DNA of 64,000 nt from Candidatus Bathyarchaeota archaeon. Lineage in GTDB: Archaea > Thermoproteota > Bathyarchaeia > 40CM-2-53-6. The notes below the pieces were generated by a model. That model was not told where the DNA came from, did no database searches, and worked only from the letters and a program-made list of their open reading frames with translations. Both the position numbers and the translations under genes were made by a program. The DNA lies in contig VBBP01000050.1 in NCBI GenBank assembly GCA_005884195.1, positions 1 to 64,000 on the forward strand. Reading direction: 5' to 3'. Positions 25,696 to 33,682 of this stretch are shown piece by piece. How positions within the stretch are numbered: position 1 is the stretch's first letter; the number at the start of each line of letters is the position of its first letter.

Positions 25696-26823
25696 TTAGC
25701 CATTCTTGCACGTTGGGCAAAGAGGAATCTTGTTGACGATTCCTTTTGTGACAACGCAATCGGGGCATAGGTACTTGCGGCAGAAGCTGCAGGTTCGCTC
25801 ATGGTCTGTACAGATAGTCCCACCGCAGACCTCGCAAATAGCTCTGGGCTTATGATCGCAAAGCGAACACTTCTGAGTGTCATCCCAGATCATTTTCCCC
25901 GTCGCCGCCTGGAGGATCTTTCGGTAAGACTTGCCCGCAGCAAGCATCTCCACAGTAACTATAGGAATGTGCAGTAGTTGAACGCCGGTTACCGTAAACT
26001 CGTCACGACCACTAAGAATCTCTTTGGTCTTGGCTCGGATCATATCCTCGGTAACCCCAGCGGGCGCAACTGTGACTGTGTTCTTCATTTCGAGTTCAGG
26101 AGGCAATTTCGGCATGGACCCCGTTGATGATTCTATCTCGAGGCAGTCGACAAAGAACCCGGTCGAAGGGAGATCCTCAACGTGCCCTTCGAAGAGCGCG
26201 GCATCACAAGCGCGCCCATCTACCCCGTCGAACACGAGAACTCCCTGGGCCAATTTTTTCTGTCCATCATCGATCTGAAAGTTGGCGAAGAAATAAGGTC
26301 GAAACTCAAGCCTAGGCATGGAGGACAGTTTGAGGAAGGTGCCATTTACTAGGCCATGAGCCAAGATTCGGGACGCCGCAGCTCTAGCAACTGGCAGAGT
26401 CCCAGGGACCTTGTGTCTCTCTGGTGCCTTGATGTTTTCAACCCTTTCCTTTAGCTTGGCCAGGTCCCAAAGCTCAACGCCAAGCTTGCGTGCCATGAAC
26501 TCAGCGTTGCCCCCGAACCCTTTGGGAGAAACGTAGATTCCGCTCTGAATCCCTAGACTCTTCAGGCGTGCAGCGAATTTCTCGACCTCTCGACCGTCAA
26601 CCTGATTAGTTCCCTCCCAGCACTCGAAGGCAACCCTCTGGACTTTCTTGCCTTTCTTTCTCGAAGCAAGGATGTCGACGAAGTAGCTCGGAGAATCACC
26701 GGTTTGCGCGTTCTTTTCTACCTCGAAACCTTCTACTCGGCAAACATCACAGACCATGTCCACTACAAAGTTGCCTGATTCTGCTCTTGCATTCGTGGTC
26801 ATGTGAGACCCGCGTGTATTCAA
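25696..26823 (-). CDS. Mrr-like nuclease-fold protein with C-terminal zinc fingers
   Basis: 375 residues. Near the N-terminus the PD-(D/E)XK pattern of Mrr/RecB-like enzymes is visible: Asp50 in YFVDILASRKKG, Glu67 in VAFECWEG and the later SGIYVSPKGFGGNAEFMARK segment. The usual catalytic Lys two residues after the Glu is Trp69, so cleavage activity is doubtful. The central part (150-310) is unassigned. The C-terminal 65 residues hold many Cys/His pairs (CSLCDH, CEVCGG, CTDHE, CSFCRK, CPDC, CPTCKNG), resembling tandem zinc ribbons or B-boxes. It is divergent from the 26925 gene, with no methylase nearby, so it is not an obvious restriction system. Confidence 0.7.
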   Translation of the reverse strand: MNTRGSHMTTNARAESGNFVVDMVCDVCRVEGFEVEKNAQTGDSPSYFVDILASRKKGKKVQRVAFECWEGTNQVDGREVEKFAARLKSLGIQSGIYVSPKGFGGNAEFMARKLGVELWDLAKLKERVENIKAPERHKVPGTLPVARAAASRILAHGLVNGTFLKLSSMPRLEFRPYFFANFQIDDGQKKLAQGVLVFDGVDGRACDAALFEGHVEDLPSTGFFVDCLEIESSTGSMPKLPPELEMKNTVTVAPAGVTEDMIRAKTKEILSGRDEFTVTGVQLLHIPIVTVEMLAAGKSYRKILQAATGKMIWDDTQKCSLCDHKPRAICEVCGGTICTDHERTCSFCRKYLCPDCVVTKGIVNKIPLCPTCKNG

Positions 26824-26924
26824 TTCGAAGGTGTGAAAATTGTGGAATAAGCGTGGTGTAACCTTGCACGGTTGTTAGGCGTGGGCAGGCAAGCTTCAAT
26901 AGCGATGGATACAAAACCGTATCC

Positions 26925-27416
26925 GTGGAGAATCTGGACCCCCTCAAAGGCTGGCACGAGGGAACGCGCTCAGCCATTGATGAAACACTTCGAGATCGAA
27001 TACTCTCAACGCTCTTACAACGTAGCAACCTGACGAGAATACAGTTCGAAACGCTCCTCGTAGACCAGCTTGGTCATGATATGGCGAATAAACGGCTAAC
27101 AAGGAACGATATGGCTCAATTGCGGCGAGATAACAAAGGAATAAGCCGCGGATCCTTCAACAGAACCCTGAGACAGGCTAGAGAAAACGTTGTGGAGGCA
27201 ATTCACACCGTTCTGCTTCTCGGCTATAGCGGGCTAACCGAATCTCCAAGCATTGCCCCCTTCCTTGAGGCCTCAGAGCGCCTCAAAGGTCAAACCTCGC
27301 AACTCCGAGATGCCGCGCACACCGATCCCGAATTCTACCTAAGAACCGTGGAGTCGATAATCAGCGATCTCGAACAAGCTTTCAGAGCAATGTATGGGAA
27401 AAACCGTGACATGTGA
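26925..27416 (+). CDS. helical hypothetical protein
   Basis: 163 residues from GTG 26925. The sequence is almost wholly helical (DRILSTLLQRSNLTRIQFET, RGSFNRTLRQARENVVEAIH, ESIISDLEQAFRAMYGK). The N-terminal half, with DETLRDRILSTLL and KGISRGSFNRTL, may hold a helix-turn-helix. No family is recognised. Its stop codon lies inside the first palindrome of the operator field that separates it from the 27671 gene. Confidence 0.55.
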   Translation: MENLDPLKGWHEGTRSAIDETLRDRILSTLLQRSNLTRIQFETLLVDQLGHDMANKRLTRNDMAQLRRDNKGISRGSFNRTLRQARENVVEAIHTVLLLGYSGLTESPSIAPFLEASERLKGQTSQLRDAAHTDPEFYLRTVESIISDLEQAFRAMYGKNRDM

Positions 27417-27667
27417 CGTCACGTAAGTGATTGTGCATCACATACATCACGCGTCATACCGGCATGAGCACCCGCGCGAGCAATGCATCCGGTCGAGAAT
27501 GGGGATTGACTATCGGTATCATGCGCTTGACATCATGATGCAACAGAGAAGTCACGCCGTCATCACTCGTGACGAGATTACGCTCAGATCCACGTCACAA
27601 TGGTTAATGTTAAATGCGTTTGCTGGCCTAACCGTGACGTCACGTCTCTAGAGAGCGTGACATCACG
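27405..27667. promoter_or_regulatory. field of CGTGACGTCACG palindromes
   Basis: The 12-mer CGTGACGTCACG occurs at 27633-27644 and, with one change, at 27656-27667. With the TCTCTAGAGAG spacer the two form a 35-bp near-perfect palindrome ending three bases before the 27671 start codon. At the other end of the gap are CGTGAC (27405-27410) and TGTGACGTCACGT (27412-27424), followed by GTGAT/ATCAC arms (27427-27441). Further half-sites are CTCGTGACGAG (about 27567-27575) and CACGTCAC (27591-27598). The likely ligand is the winged-helix protein encoded at 27671, acting on its own promoter (inference). Confidence 0.75.
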
Positions 27668-27670
27668 GAA

Positions 27671-28348
27671 ATGCTTGGGATTGGGAAGAAGCCGAACGAC
27701 ACAAGTACCAATGTTTCCCTCGAAAACCATGATGTCGCAAAACTGTTCTTCGACGCCTTCTCCAAGAGGCTCGGCTCTTTCGAGACAAGCTTGAACGGTT
27801 TGTCCACTGAGGTTGAGAGGCTCAAGATTTCTGGTGATCAGACCAAACTGTCCGATTTGGTATTGCTTGAGCGTCTACAGAAAATGGAGAAGCTTCTTGG
27901 TGAATCTCTAACCTGGATCAAGCAGCTTGCCGATACGGTTCTCCAAGTTCCATCGGCAACTTTGACATCGAACAGACCGATAGAAGAAGTGCCCGAGCGG
28001 GTAATGTCCGGTTTGCAACAAGCTATGACCCAGTCATCAATCCGCACAGACCCTTCTGTTGTACAGCCAGGCTCTTTGAATTCGATAACGACTCCTACTG
28101 AGCTTCAGGTGCTGACTCTTCTAGCGGACGAGGGACCAAAGTCCGCACCAGAAATAGGAAAGCTTGTCGGGCGTTCCAGGGAGCATACGGCTCGCTTGAT
28201 GAAGAAGCTCTTCGATGAGGGATACGTTCGGCGAGACCAGGCTAGGATTCCATTTCGGTACTCGACGGTTGAGCGCGTGAAGCAGAGCTTCACGAAGCTT
28301 GAAGGGAAGGACCGGGGGCGAGAGACGGTTTCTGCTCCTCAAGCTTGA
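27671..28348 (+). CDS. winged-helix DNA-binding protein with coiled coil
   Basis: 225 residues. Residues about 20-100 are coiled coil (AKLFFDAFSKRLGSFETSL, LVLLERLQKMEKLLGESLTW). A Ser/Thr/Pro linker leads to a MarR/TrmB-like winged helix from about 140 (TELQVLTLLADEGPKSAPEI, GRSREHTARLMKKLFDEGYV). The coiled coil should dimerise it, matching the palindromic sites immediately upstream. No ligand domain is visible. The last 59 bp overlap, tail to tail, the gene on the opposite strand. Confidence 0.7.
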   Translation: MLGIGKKPNDTSTNVSLENHDVAKLFFDAFSKRLGSFETSLNGLSTEVERLKISGDQTKLSDLVLLERLQKMEKLLGESLTWIKQLADTVLQVPSATLTSNRPIEEVPERVMSGLQQAMTQSSIRTDPSVVQPGSLNSITTPTELQVLTLLADEGPKSAPEIGKLVGRSREHTARLMKKLFDEGYVRRDQARIPFRYSTVERVKQSFTKLEGKDRGRETVSAPQA

Positions 28349-28835
28349 CACGATATACTAAGCTGAGTTTTTCCTGTTCTCTCTCAAGGACTCCCCGATC
28401 CGTTAACCGAGTCAGATACGTGGACACTGTGCTCAAGGGTATCTTTTCCCGAAAGGTGGTTTCGAACGCCTTCCTCGCTTCACTCGAGTTGAAGCTTCTC
28501 CCTTTTAGCTGGGAGATGATCGTGCTTGCTAGCCGGTCGAATTTTCTGGGAGAGAGACCGAGAGCGGTAGCCGATGCCTGTGGTGTTCCCGACATCAACT
28601 CAACGAGGTCCAGTATCTTGGTCACCTTTTCCTTTGTCACAGGTCCATCGATAGCGATGGAATGTCGGACTCCTTCCGAGTCGTAGAATTCCATCTTCAA
28701 TCGCCGTGGTCTCATCAATATTCCTCGAGAAACTGGGGGCTTCACAGTTCGCAGTTCACCTGTAGAAAAAGGCTCACGCATCGTTGTTGGCGCCAATTGT
28801 GAATGTATTGCAAGGACTGTTTGGAGGTATTCCAC
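28290..28835 (-). CDS. winged-helix regulator-like protein
   Basis: 181 residues from GTG 28835; ATG 28781 (MREPFSTGEL) is an alternative giving 163. A beta-rich N-terminus (LKMEFYDSEGVRHSIAIDGP) precedes helices and a winged-helix segment (SSEARKAFETTFREKIPLST, TYLTRLTDRGVLEREQEKL). The second half resembles archaeal HTH proteins that sense nothing obvious and bind as dimers. It converges with and overlaps the 27671 gene by 59 bp. An ORB-like site begins three bases before the longer start. Confidence 0.6.
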   Translation of the reverse strand: MEYLQTVLAIHSQLAPTTMREPFSTGELRTVKPPVSRGILMRPRRLKMEFYDSEGVRHSIAIDGPVTKEKVTKILDLVELMSGTPQASATALGLSPRKFDRLASTIISQLKGRSFNSSEARKAFETTFREKIPLSTVSTYLTRLTDRGVLEREQEKLSLVYRVKLEEQKPSLAPGPSLQAS

Positions 28836-28837
28836 AG

Positions 28838-28862
28838 GTTCCAGTGGAAACAGAGGGGTCTC
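28838..28862 (+). promoter_or_regulatory. origin recognition box-like sequence
   Basis: The site reads TTCCAGTGGAAACAGAGGGG at 28840-28858 approximately. It matches the archaeal ORB layout: an imperfect dyad TTCCAGTGGAAA, then C, a short spacer and a G-run. Orc1/Cdc6 proteins bind this type of element. It lies in the 122-bp gap between two minus-strand genes, about 4.3 kb from cdc6. Only one full site was found; true origins usually have several. Confidence 0.5.
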
Positions 28863-28957
28863 CGAACGATTTCACAGGTAGTGAAGCCATTTCGGGACTA
28901 AAATCGGATACCCATCCGACAACACCTCGTTTGATATTGGAATGTGAAGGCGCTAGC

Positions 28958-31567
28958 TCAAGGATTTGCTGAGCTAGTGCCGTCAGTGGACTGGTCAGGT
29001 CGTATTAGCGCAGGTACAGGTGGAGGAACGTTTTGAGGTTCTGCGGGAGTGTTGACCCAGGGTTCAGGCCTCTTCTTGCGATGTCTGCTGACGAGCTTCA
29101 GTGTTTCAACGATGGGGGTGATAAGAAGGGGAAGTAGGAGAAGATAGGAGTAGGGCTGAAGGTCGGTAAAGGTTCTGGTAAACTGCGTCCAGGGTCCACT
29201 TGATGATGATAAGAGAGGCACGTTAGTGTTAATGGTGTATCGCATCTGTGTTCCGTTAGGTGCTTGCCATACAAAATCCGCCGTTGCCGATGATAGAACG
29301 TAGATCCCGCTGCTTTCCGTGGTCGCTGTATAGCTGAGAAATTGGGTCTGGCCTGGAGCAAAACTAGCAAACTGAGCTGTTTGTACACCGCTAGGCGAGA
29401 TCTGGAGCGTCTTCTGATACGCGGAAGGTGCCTGGTCGTCGGTTACGTTGAGATTGGTGACTGTGACATTGTCGAGGTTCTGGACCACCACAACAACGTC
29501 ATGATTTGTTCCAAGGAGTCCGCTTGACGGACTTGCAGATTTCTGTACCGTTATGTTTGGGGCAAAGGGGTAGGTGAAGTTCGCCGCAAAATCTGCTCTC
29601 GGTGTGATCGTGGCATTGTAGATGTATGTCGAGGTGAGGTTGTCGTAGAGTGGGTTGTAGGGCGGAGTTAGCCCGAGAGGGCTGTAGAGAACTGTTCCAC
29701 GCTGAAAACTGATGGAGACGATGGACGCGTTTGAGTTGGTGTCTCCCACGATTCCGGTTTGGAATCCTAGGAGTGTTTTCAAGCTGAGATTGTGTTGTCC
29801 GGCTTTGTAGAATTCTCGTGGAAACTGGGTGTTGAGTAGGAAGTCGAAGGCTCGTGTCGGGGTTGTGTTGAGTAGAGGCGGGAGGCTTATTGTTGCAAGG
29901 CCTAGTGCCGCGAAGTATTGTAGGTTTTGGAGGCTGGCAGGGGCGATGAGTGTGGAGAAGCTTGAGCTGGGTAGAAGGCCCAGGACTCGCGTGAGAGCGT
30001 CGTTGTTTGTGAGTTCGGGGTTTGGTGCGTAGATGGTGATTGTACTCCCTCCGTAAGGAAGGGCGAAGGCTTTGGTAAAGGTGACACCGAGGGCCTGGGA
30101 GAACTGGGCTGCGACGTTGTCGGATTCTCCTCGGGTTGTGGCTGGGTCTCCGGTGTATAATGTGATGAGGGCGGGTTGTGAGAATAGTCCGAGGATGAAG
30201 CTTGGGATGCCGAGACTGGAGCTGACGCCGAGGAATCGCGTGTAGTTGTTGTTGATGATGAAGAGTGAGAGATTATTTCCCACGTAGTTGTTGTCGAGAA
30301 CGAGGCCTCTGCTTGAGAGGTCGAGGTTGGTCATTCGCAGGCTGGCTCCCGGGGCGCCGAGCATGTCTAATCCAATGGCCAGGTTTTGCTGATAGGGCAT
30401 GCTTGGTGGGGCTTGGCTGATTGCCGAGGATTGGGTTGTGTGTGGGCTTGGGACAAATAGGAGGATAGCGAGTGCGAGCAGGAGGATTCCCTTCTTTGGT
30501 ATGTTCTGTGGAAGTGTGGGGGTCTTTGTCTTGATCATTCTCCAGAGCGTCTTGAGGATGAAGACGTCTCCCTGCCAGAAGAGAGAGGCGGCGCGACCGG
30601 AGATCGTGGCGACGGCGAAGACGAGGCCAGCGTTTCTCATCATCGTCAGTACTATGTCTTGGATTACCATCTGGCTTGTAGGGGTTGATCCTTGGATCAG
30701 GATGGGGATGATGTCTCCTGCGACGGGTCCGGTGGTAGCGCTTATGATCGAGAAGCCTGGTGGTGGAGGTGGAAGGTTGGATAGAGCTGAGAGGTTGATG
30801 GTCTGGTAGATTGCGAGGGCTGCGAGTCCTAGTGCTCCTAGGGTGGAGAGGAATACTGTCATGCCGACTAGGAAGCCTCGCCGTATTTTTCCACCGGCGA
30901 TTAGGCCGCCGAGAAATCCTGCGAAGCTCCAGAGGTAGAGTAGTGGTGGGTAGGTTAGTGGGTTGGTGAAGACGAGGAAGAGGGCTACGATCATCGTGTT
31001 GAAGTGGACGCCTAGGACTGGTGAGAGCCAGTCGCTTACTTCTCGGAGGCCGGGTGACAGCTGGGTGTAGCCGATGTATAGGACGAGGAGGTATGCTGCG
31101 GTCCATCCGAAATATCGGCCGAGGAATATGCCCTCGCTTGGGCGCGGGAGAAGGTAGACCGTCTTTGGATCGTCAGGGGTCCGTTTGACCATTACGTCCC
31201 CGATCCGCGTGTAGAGGTAGAGGTAGAGGATGCCGGGTAGTACGCCGCCGATTATGAATCCGAGGATGGCGGTGGTGAATGTGCTGCTGCGGGCTTTCTT
31301 GAACTGTCGCTCGGCGATCTCTTCTCTTATCCGGCTGCCTTTGCGTGAGACTATGACCGAGCCGATTGCGAGGACTAAGAGAGCGACCGGTATGGTCTGG
31401 TAGGCGAGGAGCCCCGGGACCCACGTGGGAAGGGTAGCTATGATCAGGGTTGTGAATAGTATTCCGAGGCCGCGGGTAAACGAGTTGGAGATCTGGGCGA
31501 CCGTGGCTGCACGGCGAATCGCGACTGGAGCGTCTTTTAGGGCCATGTAGGGCAGAGGCTGGGCCAC
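28958..31567 (-). CDS. large multi-pass membrane protein, unknown
   Basis: 869 residues. The first 380 contain about eight hydrophobic segments (for example FTTLIIATLPTWVPGLLAY and GYTQLSPGLREV between spans). Then comes a span at KGILLLALAILLFVPSPHT and a long extracytoplasmic region rich in Asn, Thr and Ser with many sequons. It includes a CARDB/DUF11-like beta domain (SGLLGTNHDVVVVVQNLDNV, TVTNLNVTDDQAPSA). A final span (YSYLLLLPLLITPIVETLKL) leaves a basic Pro-rich cytoplasmic tail. It looks like a surface-exposed transport or assembly protein; I recognise no family. The coding strand has strong codon-position bias, which creates a long antisense frame that I reject. Confidence 0.7.
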   Translation of the reverse strand: MAQPLPYMALKDAPVAIRRAATVAQISNSFTRGLGILFTTLIIATLPTWVPGLLAYQTIPVALLVLAIGSVIVSRKGSRIREEIAERQFKKARSSTFTTAILGFIIGGVLPGILYLYLYTRIGDVMVKRTPDDPKTVYLLPRPSEGIFLGRYFGWTAAYLLVLYIGYTQLSPGLREVSDWLSPVLGVHFNTMIVALFLVFTNPLTYPPLLYLWSFAGFLGGLIAGGKIRRGFLVGMTVFLSTLGALGLAALAIYQTINLSALSNLPPPPPGFSIISATTGPVAGDIIPILIQGSTPTSQMVIQDIVLTMMRNAGLVFAVATISGRAASLFWQGDVFILKTLWRMIKTKTPTLPQNIPKKGILLLALAILLFVPSPHTTQSSAISQAPPSMPYQQNLAIGLDMLGAPGASLRMTNLDLSSRGLVLDNNYVGNNLSLFIINNNYTRFLGVSSSLGIPSFILGLFSQPALITLYTGDPATTRGESDNVAAQFSQALGVTFTKAFALPYGGSTITIYAPNPELTNNDALTRVLGLLPSSSFSTLIAPASLQNLQYFAALGLATISLPPLLNTTPTRAFDFLLNTQFPREFYKAGQHNLSLKTLLGFQTGIVGDTNSNASIVSISFQRGTVLYSPLGLTPPYNPLYDNLTSTYIYNATITPRADFAANFTYPFAPNITVQKSASPSSGLLGTNHDVVVVVQNLDNVTVTNLNVTDDQAPSAYQKTLQISPSGVQTAQFASFAPGQTQFLSYTATTESSGIYVLSSATADFVWQAPNGTQMRYTINTNVPLLSSSSGPWTQFTRTFTDLQPYSYLLLLPLLITPIVETLKLVSRHRKKRPEPWVNTPAEPQNVPPPVPALIRPDQSTDGTSSANP

Positions 31568-32153
31568 GCGTCCCTCATCTCGGAAGAACGTTTCCGAGAA
31601 TCCGTGAAGAAAGGGGTTCTGATACCAGGGTTACGGGGTAGGAAGCGCAGGGCCAAGGCAGCCTCTGGGTTCCGGGAAGGGTGCGCGGCGCGAGACTTGA
31701 GTAGCCCCCGGGCCCCTCCGAAAAAACACAATTCTGTTTCAGTGTTTTGTTATCAAAACTGTTTCAAATACCAATCCCAAAAAGCGTTTCGAAAATCTGG
31801 ATTCCAAAAAGTGGTTTTTCCAGATGAGGTCGCCTTCGTTATCGTGAAATCATAGACTTGGGCTGGAAATCAGGGCTGACTATGGGAGGTTTTTGTCTGG
31901 GCTGGATTATGGGCTTGTCTGGTTGTTTTCGGTCCCCTCTATTCCCTAGGGATAAGCGTGGAAAACGGGGTTCCAGAAATCGCGGGCTTGGATTCGCGAT
32001 CGAGGCTGATTATCCGCGATTTTTTTCCGCAAAGAAATTGGACTAGGGTCGAGGGGTTTTCCAAGCCGCCAAGTCGAATGCCCGCTGTGCCAGGGGAGAA
32101 GAGAGAAAGAGCCGGATTAGCAGGACGTGAGAGGGGGAGCGGGTCCAGCAAAA
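31568..32153. other. 586-bp non-coding region with inverted repeats
   Basis: No supported gene. 31720-31810 is A/T-rich and contains the hairpin arms GTTTTG (31744-31749) and CAAAAC (31754-31759), plus two CTGTTTCA copies. At 31858-31935 the unit GGGCTGGA...TATGGG recurs. At 31979-32020 GATTCGCGATC and ATCCGCGAT form arms. GTGGAAAACGGGG (31958-31970) is a weak ORB-like core. Candidate roles are an origin, a structured RNA or a decayed insertion; the sequence does not decide between them. Confidence 0.35.
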
Positions 32154-32399
32154 ATGAGATTTCGTTGGAAGTATCTCGAAGCTCTCGGCGGCATTCTAAC
32201 CTTCTTCGGAACGCTGGCAATTCTCCCCGGATGCCCGTATTTCATCCTGTTCGCCTACGGCCCATGCGATTTATCATCGTCTGAAGGACAGACAGGGCTT
32301 GTCGTGGCTACAACAGGGGCTGTTCTAATCTTGGTAGGGGAAGCTGCCCGTCGCAAGAAGCCTAATGCAAAACCTCCCCTGGGGGACAACCCTTTGTGA
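32154..32399 (+). CDS. small two-span membrane protein
   Basis: 81 residues from ATG 32154; a TTG-type extension upstream to 32127 is possible. Two hydrophobic helices, LEALGGILTFFGTLAILPG and TGLVVATTGAVLILVGEAA, flank a loop with two cysteines (CPYFILFAYGPC). The C-terminal tail is basic. Unknown function; it stands alone beside the non-coding region. Confidence 0.5.
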   Translation: MRFRWKYLEALGGILTFFGTLAILPGCPYFILFAYGPCDLSSSEGQTGLVVATTGAVLILVGEAARRKKPNAKPPLGDNPL

Positions 32400-32552
32400 A
32401 CCGGGATTCGGGATACTACTTTGAGCTGGTTATTTCTTTCCACGTGGACCCGCAAAAGCGACAGTCATGGTACCTGAAAGCAGCGTTAGATTCGGGTCCC
32501 GCGAAGATACAGGGGCTGATACTTCCGCAGACAGGACAGGTATGGCTCATTT

Positions 32553-32939
32553 CTACTGCCTCGCTTCCGGGCTTTGCTGAGCCAGACGGCTAGGACTTAG
32601 CGCATGGTCGATCCGTTGCCTGTAGGCAGAAGCAGGATAGGCGCCTATTAGACTGTCCTTCACTGTTCCATTCTCGAACAGCATACTCGTTGGTATGCTC
32701 ATGATATCGTATTTCATCGCGAGTTGCTGATTATTGTCGATGTTGATCTTGACGAACTTTACCCTCCCCGCGTACTCTTCCGACAGGGCTGCGATGGTAG
32801 GCGCGATCATATTGCAGGGTCCACACCAGTCAGCATAGAAGTCGACGAACACTGGAACCTCAGATTGGAGAACCGTTGAATCGAAATCGGTCTCGTTAAC
32901 CGGAATCACTTTCTCGTTACTTACTTCTTGTTTGTTCAT
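32553..32939 (-). CDS. trxA: thioredoxin
   Basis: 128 residues with the thioredoxin fold: FVDFYADWCGPCNMIAPTI containing the redox pair, VKFVKINIDNNQQLAMKYDI, and the cis-Pro loop SIPTSMLFENG. A short N-terminal extension (NKQEVSNEKVIPVNE) and a Ser/Pro-rich C-terminal tail are the only additions. It starts at ATG 32937-32939, 24 bp after a TATA box, so the mRNA is probably leaderless. It is divergent from an ArsR-type gene and shares its promoter sequence with the 33453 gene, implying common control. Confidence 0.95.
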   Translation of the reverse strand: MNKQEVSNEKVIPVNETDFDSTVLQSEVPVFVDFYADWCGPCNMIAPTIAALSEEYAGRVKFVKINIDNNQQLAMKYDIMSIPTSMLFENGTVKDSLIGAYPASAYRQRIDHALSPSRLAQQSPEARQ

Positions 32940-32963
32940 ACACCTACGATCAGGCTGGTCTGG

Positions 32964-32989
32964 ATATAAACGTATTGATGAACATCTAT
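32964..32989 (-). promoter_or_regulatory. trxA promoter/operator
   Basis: On the minus strand these 26 bases match the plus-strand element at 33404-33429 in 25 positions. The shared parts are ATAGATG, TCATCAATACG and the TATA box TTTATAT. The TATA ends 24 bp before the trxA ATG. The segment before the TATA is the likely ArsR operator. Confidence 0.7.
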
Positions 32990-33088
32990 ATGATTAGCTT
33001 GGACAGGATCATCGAACGAGACAACTAGTCGGGGCGCATAGATACATATCGACATGTTAATACGCACGCGGGGCAATAGAGATGGGTA

Positions 33089-33397
33089 ATGAAGCTCGCA
33101 ACCGAAGAATTTGACAGGATCAGCAAGGCCCTAGCGGACCCTCAGCGCCGAGAGATTCTCCAGAAGCTTGTCGCAAGAAGGATGAACTGCTCAGACGTCC
33201 ACGCCATGTTCAACGTCTCACAGCCCACCGTGTCCCACCATCTGAAAGAACTCGCTATCGCAGGGATCCTTGATAAGGAGAAACAAGGTCAATTCTGCTT
33301 CTACCAGGTGAAGGCAGAGGTATTGTCCGCGTACGTTACAGAGCTGCAGAAACGCTTAGGCGTGGGAGCAATAGCGGTTGCTCCGAGAACGAAGTAG
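33089..33397 (+). CDS. ArsR-family transcriptional regulator
   Basis: 102 residues: a winged helix with ALADPQRREILQKLVARR, the recognition helix VSQPTVSHHLKELAIAG and the wing KEKQGQFCFYQV. The metal motif ELCVC of ArsR/SmtB is absent. Two cysteines, Cys34 (RRMNCSD) and Cys70 (QFCFY), are the only candidates for a redox or metal switch. The neighbours are a thioredoxin, a small protein and an exporter with matching promoters, so it probably represses this unit and itself; a related half-site, CGCATAGAT at 33035-33043, precedes it. Confidence 0.92.
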   Translation: MKLATEEFDRISKALADPQRREILQKLVARRMNCSDVHAMFNVSQPTVSHHLKELAIAGILDKEKQGQFCFYQVKAEVLSAYVTELQKRLGVGAIAVAPRTK

Positions 33398-33403
33398 GCG
33401 CGC

Positions 33404-33429
33404 ATAGATGCTCATCAATACGTTTATAT
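33404..33429 (+). promoter_or_regulatory. promoter/operator of the 33453-33683 unit
   Basis: A near-identical copy of the trxA promoter: ATAGATGCTCATCAATACG followed by TTTATAT. The TATA ends 23 bp before ATG 33453, so the transcript should be leaderless. CGCATAGAT (33401-33409) is also found upstream of arsR. Confidence 0.7.
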
Positions 33430-33452
33430 GTTTACCGCACACATAGGCTTGC

Positions 33453-33653
33453 ATGTCTGAACATTCAGAACCTCACGAATCATTACACCTGACAGTCGTG
33501 CAGGAATCAGCTAAGAACTACCACTTATTCCTCCACAAGAGAAACGATCTAACGGAGAAGAAGTCAATCATGTCCAAACTCAGAAGAATTCTGACTGGAG
33601 AGGATCCAGTTGAGCAGAGTCCACGCCCAGCTGACACTGTAGGATTCAACTAA
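33453..33653 (+). CDS. small hydrophilic protein of the ArsR unit
   Basis: 66 residues from ATG 33453, charged and without cysteines (SEHSEPHESLHLTVVQESAK, KRNDLTEKKSIMSKLRRILT). No family recognised. It has its own strong promoter and lies 29 bp before the exporter gene on the same strand, so they are probably one transcript. It could be a small regulatory or sensor protein for the exporter. Confidence 0.6.
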   Translation: MSEHSEPHESLHLTVVQESAKNYHLFLHKRNDLTEKKSIMSKLRRILTGEDPVEQSPRPADTVGFN

Positions 33654-33682
33654 GATTCCAGAACTTATCCAGTGAAACGGGC

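Noticed and set aside
30273..31106. 277-codon open frame within the large membrane protein gene, same strand and different frame
   Set aside because: Composition is dominated by Arg, Pro, His and Thr, the signature of a shifted frame through a codon-biased gene; no start signal or domain.
31604..32046. Two open frames of 83 and 62 codons in the 586-bp gap
   Set aside because: No family, no ribosome-binding site, interrupted by repeats and A/T runs; more likely non-coding.
32396..32593. 65-codon frame between the small membrane protein and trxA
   Set aside because: Overlaps the 3' end of trxA and has no recognisable features.
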